Counted from the first letter of the stretch, positions 35,301 to 47,503 are shown. The stretch is DNA of 64,000 nucleotides from Polytrichum commune (GCA_950295325.1 OX485807.1:3290501-3354500), one strand, 5' to 3'. Notes: a model not told the origin generated them from the letters alone. A program made the numbers and translations.

Positions 35301-35925
35301 GGGTGAATTTCCATGTAGGTCGCCTGCCCACCAGATTCTAGTGGTAAAAGGACAAACTCGCCCAAATGTAGATGGACTCTGTTGGTGGGTAGGGCTCATA
35401 TGTGTCAACGACTGCAGCTACTCTCATCTTCTCAAATCCAGGCCCACCTACTAACCTCTCCTCTAGGTTTACCAAGGTTGGAGTCCTAGAACATTGGTCT
35501 TCAAATCCTTATCTGACCGACACTTGTAGAAGTGTAGCAGCCCGTGTCCATGCCCCTCGACATTCTAGTAGGCCATCAGAATGTGGTTGGTTGGCGGCTT
35601 GTTCTTATCCACATTGAGAACACCTCCAACCCATTATTGTCTGAAATATAGTGGGTGAGCAGCCTACATGGAAACTCACCCTTAAGGGTCAGCAACCATT
35701 GGCAGCATCCACATTGGTGATTAGCATAGGTTGACATGAACTGTAGACTTATATTCTCTATTTGAGGCCGGTGGATGGACTAAGATGATTCCACGCAAAT
35801 TAGAGACTGATGTTATTTTGTATTTGCTGCAGGTGAATGAAGATCTGGATGACGAGAGCAAGCGTTCTAAGGACAAGAAACTTGGTGGTTTATTTTCTTC
35901 CTTCAAACGCACAACAGTTCGATAG
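29357..35925 (+). CDS. Raf-like ACT-domain Ser/Thr/Tyr kinase, STY8/17/46 type, 16 exons
   Basis: A group C Raf-like kinase. Angiosperm relatives phosphorylate transit peptides of chloroplast precursors in the cytosol; that role is carried over by family. I assembled coding exons at 29357-29556, 30427-30541, 30778-30860, 31016-31129, 31403-31475, 31751-31861, 32214-32264, 32611-32798, 33052-33159, 33373-33446, 33593-33768, 34046-34141, 34312-34392, 34552-34605, 34753-34887 and 35833-35925. All introns are GT-AG and the sum is 1,752 nt, 583 residues with no internal stop. An ACT domain spans about 178-248. Kinase motifs: glycine loop about 302-311 (VANGSFGDL, first Gly replaced by Ala as in STY kinases), VAIK K325, HRDLKAAN D419, DFG D437, APE 461-463. 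The start ATG is the first in frame; ATG 29363 is an alternative. The last intron holds a MITE. Confidence 0.95.
29753..30014 (+). other. Possible alternative exon inside kinase intron 1
   Basis: After a TTTTCAG acceptor, 86 codons stay open in the frame set by exon 1 and give R-Y at the junction, like the normal exon. Joining it would end the protein at about 153 residues with a hydrophobic tail. It has no match to the kinase family. Confidence 0.2.
35301..35681. mobile_element. MITE family 1 in the last kinase intron
   Basis: Ends GGGTGAATTTCCATGTAGGT and, reversed, GGGTGAGTTTCCATGTAGGC. Flanks are GTA and TTA, a mutated three-base duplication. It matches the 52,423 copy over its whole length. 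It sits between splice sites and leaves them intact. Confidence 0.85.
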
Positions 35926-37100
35926 CTTTCTCCTCAACGTCTTTGATTTTCCCCTGCCACATATGATGGGTTGATATGGGAAGACCAAGCTCTTCCTTAC
36001 CATGCATGATGTGAAATGTGCTCAGATCTGAAATCTTAAATGACCTTGCTGATACAAGGGAATATAGCTGATAGAAGGCACTGAGAGTTAGAAGTGCAAA
36101 TCTTGTAGGGTAGGCACTATTTGGGTAGTCCAATAGATGCAGCCATGATTGTATGCACACTCCAGAGCATGCACTGGAGTTACCGTAATAGGTAATACTC
36201 TCACCAAGTGTAGGTTTAGTCAACATCATCCTTGATTTGTACAAGATATGGTGTGGATTTGCAGAGTGACTTGAATTTACAACTTGTAGATGGTCAAGAA
36301 TTGATCAATTCAATTGAAATCAAAATGAAACAAATGTAAACTCTTTTCACAGTATGTATAGAATCTCCTCATCCTTTAATCTGCTCTTACTGCTCTTTCA
36401 GTGTTATGGTTGAAGTTCCTGTTCCGATACATTTGGTACCTAGATCTTGTGAGTAGTTGTAATGCAGATTGGGATGAAGCCTGTGAGACTGTTTATTGCA
36501 TTTTGGCTGCATGGGGTGGTGAGTTATTCCCAAATAATCATGCTGTAATTTCTAGGTACGCCATATATAGCTCTGTAACAGTTTTTGACATGAAATATTG
36601 CGATTTTAAAATTCCTTTCGTATTATTAAGCTTATTACAGCTCATGCAAGTGGCTTGGCAGGTTTTGCAGGAACAGCCGATTAGGGAAAAGCTCATGTTC
36701 TAAGGTCCTTTGACACCATCTGTTTTCCAATCACGGCATTGGTCAGGGAGACTCCTGGAACCATAATGAAAAAGAACTTTATCGAAAATGTCAGCGGAAT
36801 GAATTCCGCGCTTCCCCTTCTATCCTCTAGGTCTGGATTCTCTAGGCCCAGCTTTGCTAGCCACATTCCCTAGCCTGTCCATCTCGACTGGGTTGGTGGA
36901 ATCTAGAGGTGGGTGTCAGCTTGATCAAGCAGAGTAGATCCAACATGTACAAGTTCCTTACTAGATTAATTTTGGTTAAATTGTACGTTTATAACCTGGA
37001 GTTTATCTAGTAGAAACGCTTCACCTATGTAATGTAGAGGAGATTTCACTTCCTTACATTTCTATCATCTCACATCAATAAATAAGGTGCATGCGCCTAT
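35926..37100 (+). other. Probable kinase 3' UTR and downstream region
   Basis: No second gene is evident. A 100-codon frame at 36401-36703 has no recognisable domain. AATAAATAA near 37,077 is a possible poly(A) signal, but one this far out is not certain. Confidence 0.4.
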
Positions 37101-37649
37101 TATAGACACTTTTTGGATTTCAGCATATGTAGAGTTTTCATAATAAATAAAATAAAATTTACAAGCAAAACCAAATGAGGGACATGAGAGTTGAGCTTGC
37201 TATTTTTGGAGGCAATGTGGATGATCTTCTGAATTCTTGAAGTAAACGTCCAAGATGACTCAGAATGGTTTTCTTGTGGATATGTACATTTTCGACTTTG
37301 ATATGTACCTATGTGTTACAGTTCTTCATAGTTCACGGTTCATGATAGGTGAACTCGCCATAGAGGTATTAGAGTGTCCCAATGCACATTTTGGATAATT
37401 ATGGTACAAGAAGTATTAAGGCTGACAAGCTGATTGTAGAGGCCCTTTTGGTGTATATCTGGTGGAGGTGCTCTTAATAAAGATGAGCAAGTTTCATTGT
37501 GCATGGATACAGTGCACATTACTTATAGAGTGTAGCTAACTTTACCTCTATCCATTGAGCACTTTGAGAACCTGCTTGTGCTCTTAGTGCTTTCAAAGTG
37601 GAGGTTCCTACTTTGAAAGGTTGTGGAATCATGGGACTGTAGGTGGTCC
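37101..37649. other. Gene-free stretch
   Basis: Nothing recognised. Confidence 0.4.
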
Positions 37650-37870
37650 AGTGCCTGGGATGTTTTCGGGCATAGTTGATCAAGATTCAAGATCCTAGTG
37701 ATTCTAAATCCAACTGGTTACATGTTGACATCTTCCAATTTTACTTTATTCATTTGAGGTATATTCTATAGATTCCTCTAAATTGATCCGTAATTCTCCT
37801 GAAGTCTCCGACTTCAACAGGCTTTTTCTCAAACTCAACTGGTTCATCTGTAACTAACTGCCAGTTCTTT
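37650..37870 (-). repeat. AACCGGTT-family repeat, copy D
   Basis: Reversed, it reads GATGAACCAGTTGAGTTTGA, then GTTGAAGTCGGAGACTTCAG and ATGTCAACATGTAACCAGTT, in the family order. Confidence 0.7.
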
Positions 37871-38031
37871 CCGGACATAGAGGTGGTCTGCATGCATTTG
37901 GCAAAGGTGTCCTGTTACGCAACCTATTTCATTATCCTCTTTCCAACTTCAGTTCAAGAGTATTGAAGCCAAAATACACTCGAAGTGAAATTTAGAAATT
38001 TTTCAGTCATCAGCAAAAAGTTGGAGCGACG

Positions 38032-38035
38032 AAAA
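38032..38035 (-). terminator. Pol III terminator (TTTT) after tRNA-Thr
   Basis: Four T on the minus strand, three bases after the tRNA-Thr 3' end. No T run occurs between the two tRNAs. Confidence 0.75.
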
Positions 38036-38038
38036 GAG

Positions 38039-38112
38039 TGCTTCCACTGAGAGTTGAACTCAGGACCTCCCGCTTACTAAACGGGTGCTCTAGCCAACTG
38101 AGCTATAGAAGC
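38039..38112 (-). tRNA. tRNA-Thr (AGT)
   Basis: Folds as a complete cloverleaf. The acceptor stem GCTTCTA pairs with TGGAAGC (one G-T pair) and the discriminator is A. The anticodon arm is CCCGT, loop TTAGTAA, GCGGG, giving anticodon AGT, read as IGU for Thr. The B box GTTCAACTC and A box TAGCTCAGTTGG are present. There is no intron. It lies 5 nt downstream of tRNA-Ala on the same strand. Confidence 0.95.
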
Positions 38113-38117
38113 CGGGT

Positions 38118-38190
38118 TGGAGATGCGGGGTATCGATCCCCGTACCTCTCGCATGCTAAGCGAGCGCTCTACCATCTGAGCTACATCCCC
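38118..38190 (-). tRNA. tRNA-Ala (AGC)
   Basis: A complete cloverleaf: GGGGATG pairs with CATCTCC, discriminator A. The anticodon loop TTAGCAT carries AGC. A box TAGCTCAGATGG and B box GATCGATACCC are intact. No intron. The next gene, tRNA-Thr, follows after the five bases ACCCG. Confidence 0.95.
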
Positions 38191-39241
38191 ATACGGGATG
38201 AAGTGAACCACGTCAGCGACCCACTTCAGCGATGCCTGACTTGTGCATATTTAGGTATATATACATTCCAAACGTGTGCTTCATTTTCGAATTCGGAACA
38301 TGTCTCTGGAGCCGTCTCTTACACTAGAAGCTTAAGCTGTGAGTTTGTAAGGGCTCAAAGTATTGCTCTTTCAAAATGCGAGTATGGGATAAAGTTGGCG
38401 ACGAAACTAGTCTGCATGCATCTGTTGATCAACAACTAGGAATCTGCCACCAACAGTTATCAACCGCAAAATACATAAAGCTTAAGTCAAGCTACATACA
38501 AAATGCCCTGTGATTCTTGGGAACTTTCAATTCCTACAAAAACCTGAAAACTGAGACTAGGACGTAGTGTGAGCATACACACACATCCTCGGAACGAGAT
38601 GGAGTATCATAGGGTCTGTGAAGCATATCCACATTCGAAGCCATCTTGACAGAGACTCTGAATCACACACGTAATCTTTGTATATAGTTACAAGTCATAT
38701 GCTGGTTTTACGCTCTTCAGAATTTGGTGCTATACTATACTCACACACCGGCAGGATTAGACATGAAATTCTACATTACATGTAACTTGCCATACAGAAT
38801 AACACAACATACAACATCTGAAACGTACATAATAATGTTTATTTTGGGTTACCGCTAAGCAAGGATTCCCTGTAACCCATGTCACACGCGTAATCCAAGG
38901 CACACTGACCCCATGTCACACGCGTAATCCTTTGTATATACTGTTTATAGAATATGTGCAGAAACAGCCACACACTGAATCACAAAATTTAATCTTATAC
39001 AATACTCACATCGGCAGATTGCTCCTGACAATATTCCGCGGGAGCATTCGCCATGAAAAAACTACACTATATGTAATTTGCCACACAGATAAATAGAACA
39101 TGCAACATCTGAAGTACACAATATCTGACATGCAAACTTCCCAAGCTACAGTTTACTTTGGGTAAATGGTATGCAAGGATGAATTTGAATACTTGGTACA
39201 TCATCGACCAAAGTTGGACCCATTTTCCAATCAGTTGGAAT
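38191..39241. other. Intergenic, no gene
   Basis: A CCATGTCACACGCGTAATCC phrase occurs twice near 38,877-38,931. Nothing else recognised. Confidence 0.4.
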
Positions 39242-39688
39242 CTAGGCTCCGCACATATCAGCTCGAGAGGTGGATTCGGAGGTGGAGTGGAAGATGAAAA
39301 ACCCCATCGTTAGGCCGACAACAATGGTGAGGCAAACACCGACGTTGTATGTCATCACCGCCAACATGAGCAGATATCCCGCCCCGACATTGATGCCAAA
39401 CAGGATGGAGTTCATCAAATTCTCGGCCACATCGATGGCCAGCTGACCATCGGTGGTGATGGTGGTGATATTCGTGGTTGCGATCACCGAGGTGGGCAAT
39501 GCGGGCCTCTTGGTCTTCCTCTTGTTCTTCTTCATCAACGCAGCCCTGCAGGTGGCTAACCATTCATGGAAGATACACAGCACAAGCACTGCGACCAACG
39601 TGAAAGAGTAACCTAGCCATCCTGTAACTCGCCAGTAATCAAACCAGAGAGTCACCTGAGTGCCCAGGTAGAATGTCATGTGCATCAT
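39242..39688 (-). CDS. COPT-type copper transporter (Ctr family)
   Basis: Ctr/COPT proteins are small trimeric channels that bring Cu(I) into the cytosol. The 148-residue intronless frame starts MMHMTFYLGTQVTLWFDYW, the typical plant Ctr opening; I chose the ATG at 39688, though 39685 or 39679 are possible. TM1 covers about 24-46 and ends HEWL. A basic, Lys-rich loop (53-61) follows. TM2 and TM3 lie at about 102-135, with the copper-binding MLAVM (M108-M112) and the helix-packing GLTMG (G125-G129). A longer Met/His-rich N-terminus is missing, as in several plant COPTs. The C-terminus has one Cys near its end. A divergent relative lies at 61,351. Confidence 0.93.
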   Translation of the reverse strand: MMHMTFYLGTQVTLWFDYWRVTGWLGYSFTLVAVLVLCIFHEWLATCRAALMKKNKRKTKRPALPTSVIATTNITTITTDGQLAIDVAENLMNSILFGINVGAGYLLMLAVMTYNVGVCLTIVVGLTMGFFIFHSTSESTSRADMCGA

Positions 39689-40234
39689 TGTCGCTGTTCG
39701 AATCGGTTGTAGCAATCTAAATTCGATGACAACCAAGGACTGGATCGGTCGCTCTCAAAACCACCTCGATGATTCGTCTGAGAAATACTCCCAACGAGGT
39801 TCGGAAGAAATCGGTAGAAGATGATTCGGGTGACAGGCAAGGGTCCTGGAATCGCAACGAAAATCGGGTCGGCTGTCAAGGAAATTAAGCACAGGCTGTG
39901 AGGTTGCAGGGCGAGATTGAATGTCTGTTTCAGAGGCGAAAATCATGCAAGTTGCGGGTGGAGGAGGAGAGCGGACGGCTTCAGCCTTGCTTCCTTGCGA
40001 GTTGCTGTTTGGAAGGATGAGTGAATGCATGTACTACTGCAGTACATATACTTGAAGCTCTGCCTTGCGTGTAGTACAACGGTCACCCAATTCCCAACTT
40101 CTTGTGCTTTTTCGAGTTGAAAAAACCCAATTGCCACTGACCGATCTATTTCCACTGATCGATGTAGGTTCTATGTCGATGCGTGCATCAAGCGGGAGGG
40201 ACGATGGGATCGATGTCCGGGGAGACTGCTGGGC
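39689..40234 (-). other. Upstream region of the COPT gene
   Basis: Several overlapping minus-strand frames without recognisable domains. Probably promoter and leader. Confidence 0.4.
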
Positions 40235-40440
40235 ACACTCGGTCAAGGTCCTAATGTTTCCAAGTCCCACCGGTTACGTGTTGACGTCTTTCTGTTTTTC
40301 TTCATTAATTTGAGGTATATTCCATAGATTCTTCTGAAATGATGGGTAATTTTCCTAAAGTCTTGAGCTTCAACCGGTTGTTTCTCAAACTCAACCGGTT
40401 CATCTGCACCTAGGGGTCGGCTCTCCCCGTTCGTTGGATG
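40235..40440 (-). repeat. AACCGGTT-family repeat, copy E
   Basis: Reversed: GGGGAGAGCCGACC, GATGAACCGGTTGAGTTTGA, CAACCGGTTGAAGCTCAAGA, ACACGTAACCGGTGGGACTT. Confidence 0.75.
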
Positions 40441-43200
40441 GAACCGTCTCCTAGCCTCCTCCAACATCAACACTGGGAGGAGGGAGGCCGCAGGGCCTAA
40501 AGCTGCGACCTTTGGCGTGTAAGGTACTAATTCTAAACACACACTATTTGGCCAAGTCTTAAAAATAGTGAGGGCAAAATTTTTCATTGAGTGATACTAA
40601 ATTCAAGAAAATTAGTGTGTGTTCTAAGGTGTTTTGTAGAGTGGATGATTTGTTTTGGGTGAGTTCAAAGGGGCTTCTTCTTCTTCTTCTTCTTCTTCTT
40701 CTTCTTCACTCACTCCTTAAGCATCTCCTAACACCACGAAATTGAAGAGAGCTTGCATTAAGAATTTCCAGCTCTTTGACACTTTGGACTTCCGAAACCC
40801 TATCTCTTGTTGGCACTAATTTCATAGTGTCAAAAAATTTAATAACTCCTTCACTAATTTCCCACATGCACTATTAGCCCAACCTCAGTAAATGGGATAA
40901 TCAATGTACAAAGTAGAATGGGGATTTGGTTTCCTTCTCTAACCCTTAAACCCCTAATGTTCCATGTGGATGTTTTGTTCCAATGAGACATTTGATGATG
41001 GCCAATCTATTCCCAAGGATGTGCCTTATGAGGGAAGATTGAATCATGCCTTGAACCCTAGGCCTCCATCATGAACACTAGGAGGATGCTATGGGGCTTT
41101 ATAAAGTTGGGAGCTCGGGTGCATAAGTATGAAATCCTTCATGTGGATTATTAACCCATAGAGGACCATGGTGTTTTTCTTTGTGCTACTAGAATGGGAG
41201 TTTAGTTCTCTTCTTCAACCCTTTCAATCCCGAATGGTCCCCATATGGATGATTTAAAATTTGTCCAAATGACGTGTGTGGGTCATTATGGGATTAAACC
41301 CCCTTATATGCAAGAAGTTTATACAAAAAAACAAGTGTACAATATCTACAAATGGCACGCTAGGAAATGGACTCTTGTATTTATACTAATCCTTTCAATT
41401 TTAATATGATAAATGCCTTCTATCTATCTACCTACCTATCTATCAATCATGAATTAAAATCCCTTTTTAAATGTACGCACTAAAAAAAAAAACCTCTCCC
41501 TTATGTATACTATGTATGCTATTGCCTCAAATAATACCCCTTTTACACTCACGTTAGTTCGTATGTGATATGAAGAGTCCATCCCCTGGGCTTCATGTGC
41601 ATATGATTTATGACACAATTTATTATCCCTTAGATTTCCATGGTTTCTTTTGGGTTACTATTGTGGGAATTTAATTCATAATGTTTAGCCCTTCAACCCC
41701 ATAGCATCCCATATGGACAAATTTTGCAAAATGGGAAATTCGGGATATCAATGACTAATCCATTGCCAAGGATGTGCCTCAAGTAGGGACATGGAACCGT
41801 TTCCCAGCTGCATGCTTCAAACTTCCGCCAACATTTGGAGACGGAGGGTTCTGAGGTCTAAAGCCAGGACCTTTCGTGTGACAAAAGTATTTTTTCTTCA
41901 TGTGTAGGTGATCCATGACATGGGGATTTGGCATTCTCCTTAACCCCCAATATTCCAATATTATGGATTTATGGTTTTGTCCGAATGAGGATTTTTGGAA
42001 GGATGGATGGGGATGCATATGAAATAATTTTAGCTCAAAATGTTTCGTGGCAATAGAGGGTGGGGGGGGGGGGGGCAATACGTGGCATATGTACCCACTT
42101 ATGGTAAGGATTTGATAAGGAACTTCCCATCTAAAAATGTCATGATTATGTTTGGAGTCGACTTCCAAGTAGTCAACGTTTTCTCACTCGTTGAAATCAA
42201 CTAGCAGATTGCTGGTGTGCAACCAATCAAAGTTTTGAACTGGTTAAATTTAGTGAAAGTATAAAGTTTGTGTGCAACCAAGCAACATTTTCCATTGGTT
42301 GATTGTAACGGAAATAAGAATATATGTGAAGAAACAAAGGTTCCCATATCCAAATGTTGCTTTGTAATTTGTTGTTGTAAATAAGCTTATCTTGGGGTGG
42401 GGGGAACTCAATGTAGCCTACACGGTTCCACAGGGGGTGTACAAAAGGGTGCATAATGAGAGTTTCGTCCATTTGACAATTTGGACATTTTTGCAAGATA
42501 AATTAGACAATCTTAAAAGGAAACTTTATAGTTGATTAGACTAACCTTCTTATCATAGCACCCCACGTTAACCCCCTAACATTTAAAAAAAAAAGGTTTG
42601 TAAAAGAAAAAGAAAAAGAAAATTTTACTGGTTGCCCTAACATGATTTTTCAAGTCAACCAATCAAGTCAATTTGCTTCTTTCGGTCGACATGTCTAGTC
42701 AACCTTCATGGTGGACTTGTAAAAAAAATTACATTTTTGCGACCCCTCCTATGTCATTTAATGTGGCAGTCCCGCAATGATACGCCTTAGGTTGGAACCA
42801 TCTTAAGCATCCAATGCTTGAAAGTGGCTAGCCTAAAGACTAGGACTTTGACGTGCATTTTGATCCTATGCAAGTGTTTCATGTGGATTTACCTTGAGAT
42901 TGGAATCACTTTGAAGTTGACATCAAATATAAACTTCAAGAACATGGAATATATTCCTACTTAGAGTTGACATGTACATTTGAAAATAATTATTAAATGA
43001 TGAAATTTGGACTACATTCAAACAATTGGAACAAGGATCATTTCCCTTTATCTCCACTAGATCATTTTGTGGTTGTCTTTAAATTGGTAGCTTAAACGCA
43101 AAAAGTAGCATGGCTTGCCAAACAAAGTGTTGGTTTTCCACTAACCTAACCCCCAAAAGACCATGTATAGAGTGAAGTAAAATTTACAACAATCTTCACA
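40441..43200. repeat. Decayed dispersed repeats, no gene
   Basis: Phrases like CTAATGTTCCATGTGGAT and CCAAGGATGTGCC recur in degraded form near 40,950, 41,015, 41,235, 41,697, 41,768 and 41,946, at irregular spacing. This suggests an old array of a few-hundred-base unit. A G run lies at about 42,061-42,074. Confidence 0.5.
40674..40707. repeat. TTC microsatellite
   Basis: About eleven CTT/TTC units. Confidence 0.9.
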
Positions 43201-43219
43201 ATTTCAAATGGGGACACTA

Positions 43220-43830
43220 AAGTGGGTGTTTCACTACATTAGAGTTAAAGAGGGCGTAATTGGAGTGAATTGAGGGTGGAAAAGCATATTAAAATTGAAG
43301 AGGGCCTTATTTGAGTGTCCAAAGGCACATTTGAGTTGAAGAAAACTTAATTTGAGTGATTTGATGGTGCAATGGCACATTAGAGTTAAAGAGGGTGTAA
43401 TTGGAGTAACTTGGGGGTGGAAAGATAAATTAGAATGGAAGAGGACCTTATTTGAGTGTCCAAAGATAGATTTGAGTTCAAAAGAACTTGATTTGAATGA
43501 TTTGAGGATGCATAAACATATTTGAATGAAAGAGGACTTTACTTGAATGATTTGAGGGTGAAATGCACATAAGAGTTGTAAAAAACCTGATTTGAGGGTG
43601 CAAGTGGCATATCTGAGATCAAGAAGGCTCATTTGAGTTCAAGAAGATTTGATTTAAGTGGATTGAGGATGCAAAGACATTTTTGAGAGCACAAAAAAAC
43701 TCAGTTCTAAAGCATATGACTTAAGTGAATTTAGTGTATAAAGACATGTGTGAGAGAAAATGACTTGGTTTCAATGGATTGCAGATTGAAGACACATTTG
43801 AGTACAAGGGCACATTTGAATCGGTTTGAG
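43220..43830. repeat. Degenerate minisatellite, about 60-65 bp
   Basis: Phrases of the type GAAGAGGGCCTTATTTGAGT, GTGTCCAAAG and GAGGGTGGAAA recur across the stretch. The 132-codon minus-strand frame is a by-product and shows internal repetition (FHPQ, GHSNK, ITPSLTLM). Confidence 0.75.
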
Positions 43831-46800
43831 TGGTTGAGTGCCACAATGTTGTTGTGTTGTCAATGATTTTATTGATGAATGCTATGTCCAAGGATGGGAT
43901 AAGGGGGCATTCACGGTTGGGGTACTACTTTTGGGTGTCTAACGGTTAAAGGACTAAATTAGATGACTTTACATAGTTGGTGTGCTTAGATTTGTATTGT
44001 GAAACATATTTTGGATCATACCTACATTTAATATTCCATATTGAGTACACCGACAAAGTTAATTCACAAAGAATAGGGTTATCTAAGATATAATTTTGAT
44101 TCCTTAACAGACATCCATGGCTGTTGTCAAAATTGTTGACTTTAGGATCAAGGAATGAAAAGGACAATAAAAATTAATTGAAATGATCCCAAATTTTTTC
44201 CTCACAATTATCGTTCAATTGTGTACCAATAAAACTAAAAATGTATTGCATACCAATTACATATGACACCAAACATGACTAACAATACGTAATAACACGG
44301 CTACATGAAAAATGAACGTTTAGTATTAGAATTGAACATAATAAAATATATTTATGGACACATGACACTTACACCAAGGTACTAGGATGAAAAATAAGAA
44401 ATAATTCACCTCCGATGTACACTTCAATAATGAAATTGTTATTGATGTGGCCCAAACAAGTTATATGACCTCTTTACAAGTCTTATGACCTATCTAGTCA
44501 TTTCATAAAGGATTTATCTTTTATTGGTGATTATTTAATAATAAATAATATATTTCTTGATAAGTCCTATGACCTATCTACTTAATTATTTAAATTTTAT
44601 TAATAAAATCATAATAAATCATAATAAACGCCGAGATCTAATGTGACATAGTCCTTAATTCCTTTGTCCCAAAAGTAGTATCCCAATCATGAATGGCCCC
44701 ATAGAGTCCTTGTTTCCTAATCGATCAGTTGAGAATAAATTTTTTTCTCTATGTGGTGAATATTGACCAATCATAATGCTCTACGTTCGCAATCAAGTTG
44801 ACCTAGCATTCAACCTACAATTGACTCGACTGATCGATTAGCTGATAAAAAAATCATTTTGTAAAGCATGGTTAACCCTTAAGTTGAGTTGAATTTTCAA
44901 AACAATTTATCATATTTGAAAATAAAACTAGCCCATGTTAGCTTTAATCAATCCATCTTTCAACCAACCCTCCCAATTGTAAATTTAGATTTTTAGTTTT
45001 TATTCTATGGCATAGCTGCTTGCCAGACCGACTTGGAATTTTAGGTCGACCTATCCAGTATGCAAATCAAATTCAATTCTTCACGCTAGCTCAACTAGTT
45101 AATATCTTAATTGACCTCTTAGATCTTAAATTATATGTAATATTAATATTAATTCAAAATTTATCATTATTATTATGGCCCGACTAACCGTCAAATCGAC
45201 CTAGATTTTCAAGTTGATTAATTAGATTTGCAAATCTATTTACTCCATGTTAGCTTATTTAGTCGAGTTGATAATCTTCAGATCGACCGTACTAGATGAT
45301 CGATCTTTTAAAAAAATAAAAAAATATTATAATATTTTTTGGTAGGTTGACTGGTTGAGTTGTCGTGGCTTAATATGGTTTGGTAATCTAACCGATTGAT
45401 CTAAACACTCAAGTTGACTCGACGGTTGACTCATAGGTCATCCAATTTTTATTTCAAAGAATTTCTAGCCGACCGGTCAACTGGTTAGGTTAACATACAT
45501 GCAATGATCTAATTATTATATTTTCATCCTTTAGGGAAGGAAAAATACCTCTTCTTGTTTAGACGGATGGCGAGGTCCCCATTCTATCGCCGAATGGGAC
45601 ATGATAGATCATGCTTCTAGTCGGCAAAATCTATAATTTTTTTTATTATTGACCAATGGACCTTACAAGTTTAGGTCACCAATTTTTAAAAAATATTTAA
45701 TATTTTAATATTTTTAAAACTAAATTATGTAGAATTAAAATTTTTTAGGAATTAAATTTTTAATTTTTTTTTGGTAAGTTGACCGGTTGAGCTGTTGTGG
45801 TTTAATATGGTTTGCAAATTTGATCGATTAATTTAAACACGCGAGTTGATTTGATAGTTGAATGATTGGTCGTCCATTTTTTTAAATCTTTATTTTCTAA
45901 CCGTGCAATCAACTGGTTGGGTCGACCACTCTTGTTTTTCAAGAACATTCATGGCATGTTTAGGGTTGCTACATATTTGTTATTTAGTAGTTCTTCGTTG
46001 TACGTACTATAAATTATCTGATTATCTAATTAATATGTATATAATTACTAAATCTAATTATAACCTAACTATATCTTATTTCTAATTACAACCTAATTAA
46101 TAACATTTTTATTATTATAAATTATTATGATCATAATTATTTATATATAAAAATTATTATTTATAATTATCTATATATTTAAGGTAATTCTTTCTTGTTT
46201 AATTACTGATTGTACAGTTTTTATTTCTTAATTACTTAGTACGTTGACATATTAATTATATTTTGAACTGTATAAGAATTTTTAGTTTGAATGTTTAATA
46301 TTAAACGATTTAATAATTAAAATAATAATGCTCATTAGTATTTATTTTGAACTAAAATTTAGAATTTAATAATTTAATCCACTAACTTTCAGTATTAATT
46401 GGAGCAAGAAATGAATAGCCATACACTTAATGGTAAACTTAGCCCATAATATACAAAAACTTGATTATTTGAGCATCTGATAAAAAAAATTACATACTAT
46501 ACACCTATAGTTGAGTGGTATGTGGCTAAGTAATGAAATATGTCATATATGATTGAAATTTGGATTGAAAATCATTTAGTAAATGACAACAATTACAACA
46601 TTGTGAATGTATAATGCCCAAAAATGTTAGTTTTGACATTTAGTGTTAGTGACATCATACTGGTTGATTACAATTAGTATTGACTCTTGCCCAAAACAAA
46701 TAGAATTGGTGACACTAACAATCAATGCTTTTATTATGAATACTTAGGCTTATACTTATAAATTTGTAGATGAAATGAATTCTATAGAAAATTCCAAATT

Positions 46801-46980
46801 TGCAAGATAAATCCTAACTAAACTTATACTATGTTTAAATATATATTATAATAAAATATTTAGATATGATTATCTTACAATTATATAATTATGTGATTAT
46901 ATATATAATTGAATATAAATCTATAGACTACTACCTACCTAGAATCATAGGCATTTAATTATCCAATTCTCTGGTTATAT
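43831..46980. other. AT-rich gene-free stretch
   Basis: Very AT-rich DNA. Degenerate phrases like TTGACTGGTTGAGTTG (near 45,350, 45,780 and 45,470) hint at an old repeat. No domain or RNA gene seen. Confidence 0.5.
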
Positions 46981-46982
46981 AA

Positions 46983-47503
46983 TCAATTATTTAAAATATG
47001 ATTATCCAATTCATATGTATATAATTAACTAATTCTGTGAAATTATTAATGACATGAGCTTATTTCTAGAATTATTAATAACTAATAGCTGGCAACTCCT
47101 AGTCAAGTCGAGTAAAGTTGGAAAGAATTACTCGAAGTGTAGATGATTATTGGAAAAAAATACTTGTAAGGGATGCAGGGTGACTGGGTGGCTTACTTGC
47201 ATCTGCTCCTGCATCCTGGACGGAGGCCACTTTCCATTTCCGAATTGATTATTTAAAAATTTGATTATCCAATTCATATGTATATAATTAACTAACTTTA
47301 TGAAATTATTAATGACATGAGCTTATTTCTAAAATTATTAATAACTAATATCCTGCAGCTCCTAGTCAAGTCGAGTAAAATAAAAAAGAATTACTGGAAG
47401 TGCAGATGATTACTAGAAAAAAATTACTTGTAAGGGATGCAAGGTGAGTGGGTGGCTTACTTGCATCTGCTCCTACATCCCAGACGGAGGCCACTCGGGG
47501 GGA
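46983..47503. repeat. Tandem duplication, about 255 bp x 2
   Basis: Units 46983-47235 and about 47247-47503 share ATGTATATAATTAACTAA, ACATGAGCTTATTTCTA, CTCCTAGTCAAGTCGAGTAA and CTTACTTGCATCTGCTCCT, ending GGAGGCCACT. Confidence 0.85.

Noticed and set aside
36401-36703. 100-residue frame after the kinase as a separate gene
   Set aside because: No domain found. It most likely lies in the kinase 3' UTR or flank.
41414-41446. TCTA run as another SINE tail
   Set aside because: No stem-loop and no tRNA-like head upstream.
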